This document shows, piece by piece, positions 63,542-64,000 of a DNA stretch of 64,000 nt (positions are counted from its first letter, which is position 1; every line of letters begins with the position of its first letter). The stretch is from Limnobacter sp. SAORIC-580. GTDB taxonomy: Bacteria > Pseudomonadota > Gammaproteobacteria > Burkholderiales > Burkholderiaceae_B. The DNA lies in NCBI RefSeq assembly GCF_013004065.1, contig NZ_CP053084.1, forward strand, positions 558,001-622,000, given 5' to 3'. The notes under the pieces were generated by a model that saw only the letters and a list, made by a program, of their open reading frames with translations, searched no databases and had not been told where the DNA came from. Made by a program: the position numbers and the translations under genes.

Positions 63542-64000
63542 GGTTGAGCTCCTTCCTGTGGGCTTGGCTCGGGAATGTTTCGGTTGTTGTACTGCCAAAC
63601 AGCATGGTCAATTCGGGCCTGGTACACGGCAGTCACCAAGCCCAAACGTGCGCGTGTTGCACTTTGTTCGGCACTTAAAAATTCAACTTGAGTGGTTTCG
63701 CCAGCGTCGCGTTTGCGTTCATTGATTCGCAGGCTTTCCTCGGATGCAGCCTGTTGGGCCATGCGCGCCTGGATGCTGTCTAGCGACACCAGCAAATTTT
63801 CCCTGGCTTGCAATTTGGCCAGTTGAAGTTGCCGGTTCACTTGCCGCGCGCGGGCCTCCAGTGCCCGCACCTGTGCCTGGCTGCGTGCTACTTCACTGCT
63901 GCGAATTCCGGCGTCTGCCAGAGTCCAGTTCAACACCACCGATGCGCTGGCAAATCCGGTGTTGGGGCCGGTGTTGTAGTCGCGTCCCTGATAGCCGCCT
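63538..64000 (-). CDS. TolC-family outer-membrane channel, 5' end outside the window
   Basis: About 154 C-terminal residues of a TolC/OprM-like outer-membrane factor; the reading frame stays open to the right edge, so the start lies beyond 64000. Visible are the asparagine-rich strand NTGPNTGF, the NWTLADAG block, a long Ala/Gln coiled coil (RALEARARQVNRQLQL), and the RDAGETTQVEFLSAEQS repeat of the family. It is the first gene seen of the RND operon, overlapping the adaptor gene by 4 nt. Confidence 0.88.
   Translation of the reverse strand, partial: GGYQGRDYNTGPNTGFASASVVLNWTLADAGIRSSEVARSQAQVRALEARARQVNRQLQLAKLQARENLLVSLDSIQARMAQQAASEESLRINERKRDAGETTQVEFLSAEQSATRARLGLVTAVYQARIDHAVWQYNNRNIPEPSPQEGAQP

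Overview
The window looks like an ordinary chromosomal stretch of a Gram-negative betaproteobacterium of the order Burkholderiales. A Limnobacter-like genus is my guess, from gene order and protein flavour only. Signs of this are a Burkholderiales-type trimeric porin, the order yebC-purD-hemF-nadD-rsfS-rlmH-maf-rng, the CX14CX2C form of QueE, a PyrC-like pseudo-dihydroorotase behind pyrB, and tandem glycine and TPP riboswitches. I see no rRNA, tRNA, insertion sequence, prophage or CRISPR array. The genes are dense and many neighbours overlap by 4 nt.

Layout. 0.2-4.1 kb: two glycosyltransferase genes, a porin and a small secreted protein. 4.3-16.8 kb (minus strand): a long collinear run yebC, purD, hemF, nadD, rsfS, rlmH, maf, rng, then a complete late biotin cluster bioF-(alpha/beta hydrolase)-bioC-bioD-bioA-bioB. 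17-23 kb (plus): mscL, a tandem glycine riboswitch with a terminator in front of a D-amino-acid dehydrogenase-type flavoenzyme, glnS and a Gcr-family membrane protein. 23-27.4 kb: cobalamin adenosyltransferase divergent from a TPP-riboswitch-controlled thiC, then a CNNM/CorC-type membrane protein. 27.4-29.6 kb (minus): a CsgG-like outer-membrane lipoprotein with two small secreted proteins carrying GNN motifs, resembling the holdfast-anchor set HfaB/HfaA/HfaD. 29.8-33.5 kb: nadA-nadC facing nadB. 33.6-45 kb: an EAL protein, trmB, thiG-thiS, an ArsS-type radical SAM enzyme, a membrane coiled-coil protein with a short rubredoxin gene, thiD-thiE-hemL, a MAPEG protein and a photolyase. 45-52.7 kb (mostly plus): yqgE-ruvX-pyrR-pyrB-pyrC-like-plsC, apaH (minus), phosphomannomutase and a DUF1415 protein. 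52.7-54.4 kb: a structured RNA candidate with a strong terminator, queE-queD, and short stem-loop repeats. 54.4-64 kb (minus): a GGDEF/EAL protein with its membrane sensor partner, a pseudouridine synthase and a tolC-MFP-RND efflux operon cut by the window edge.

The genes are largely cofactor and nucleotide biosynthesis (biotin, thiamin, NAD, heme, purine, pyrimidine, queuosine), interleaved with c-di-GMP signalling and surface functions. The observations most worth following up are the glycine riboswitch in front of an amino-acid-oxidising flavoenzyme, the HfaABD/curli-like surface locus, the unassigned structured RNA before queE, the QueD homologue lacking its catalytic cysteine, and the near-perfect 14-bp-arm palindrome over the ribosome binding region of the sensor/GGDEF-EAL operon.
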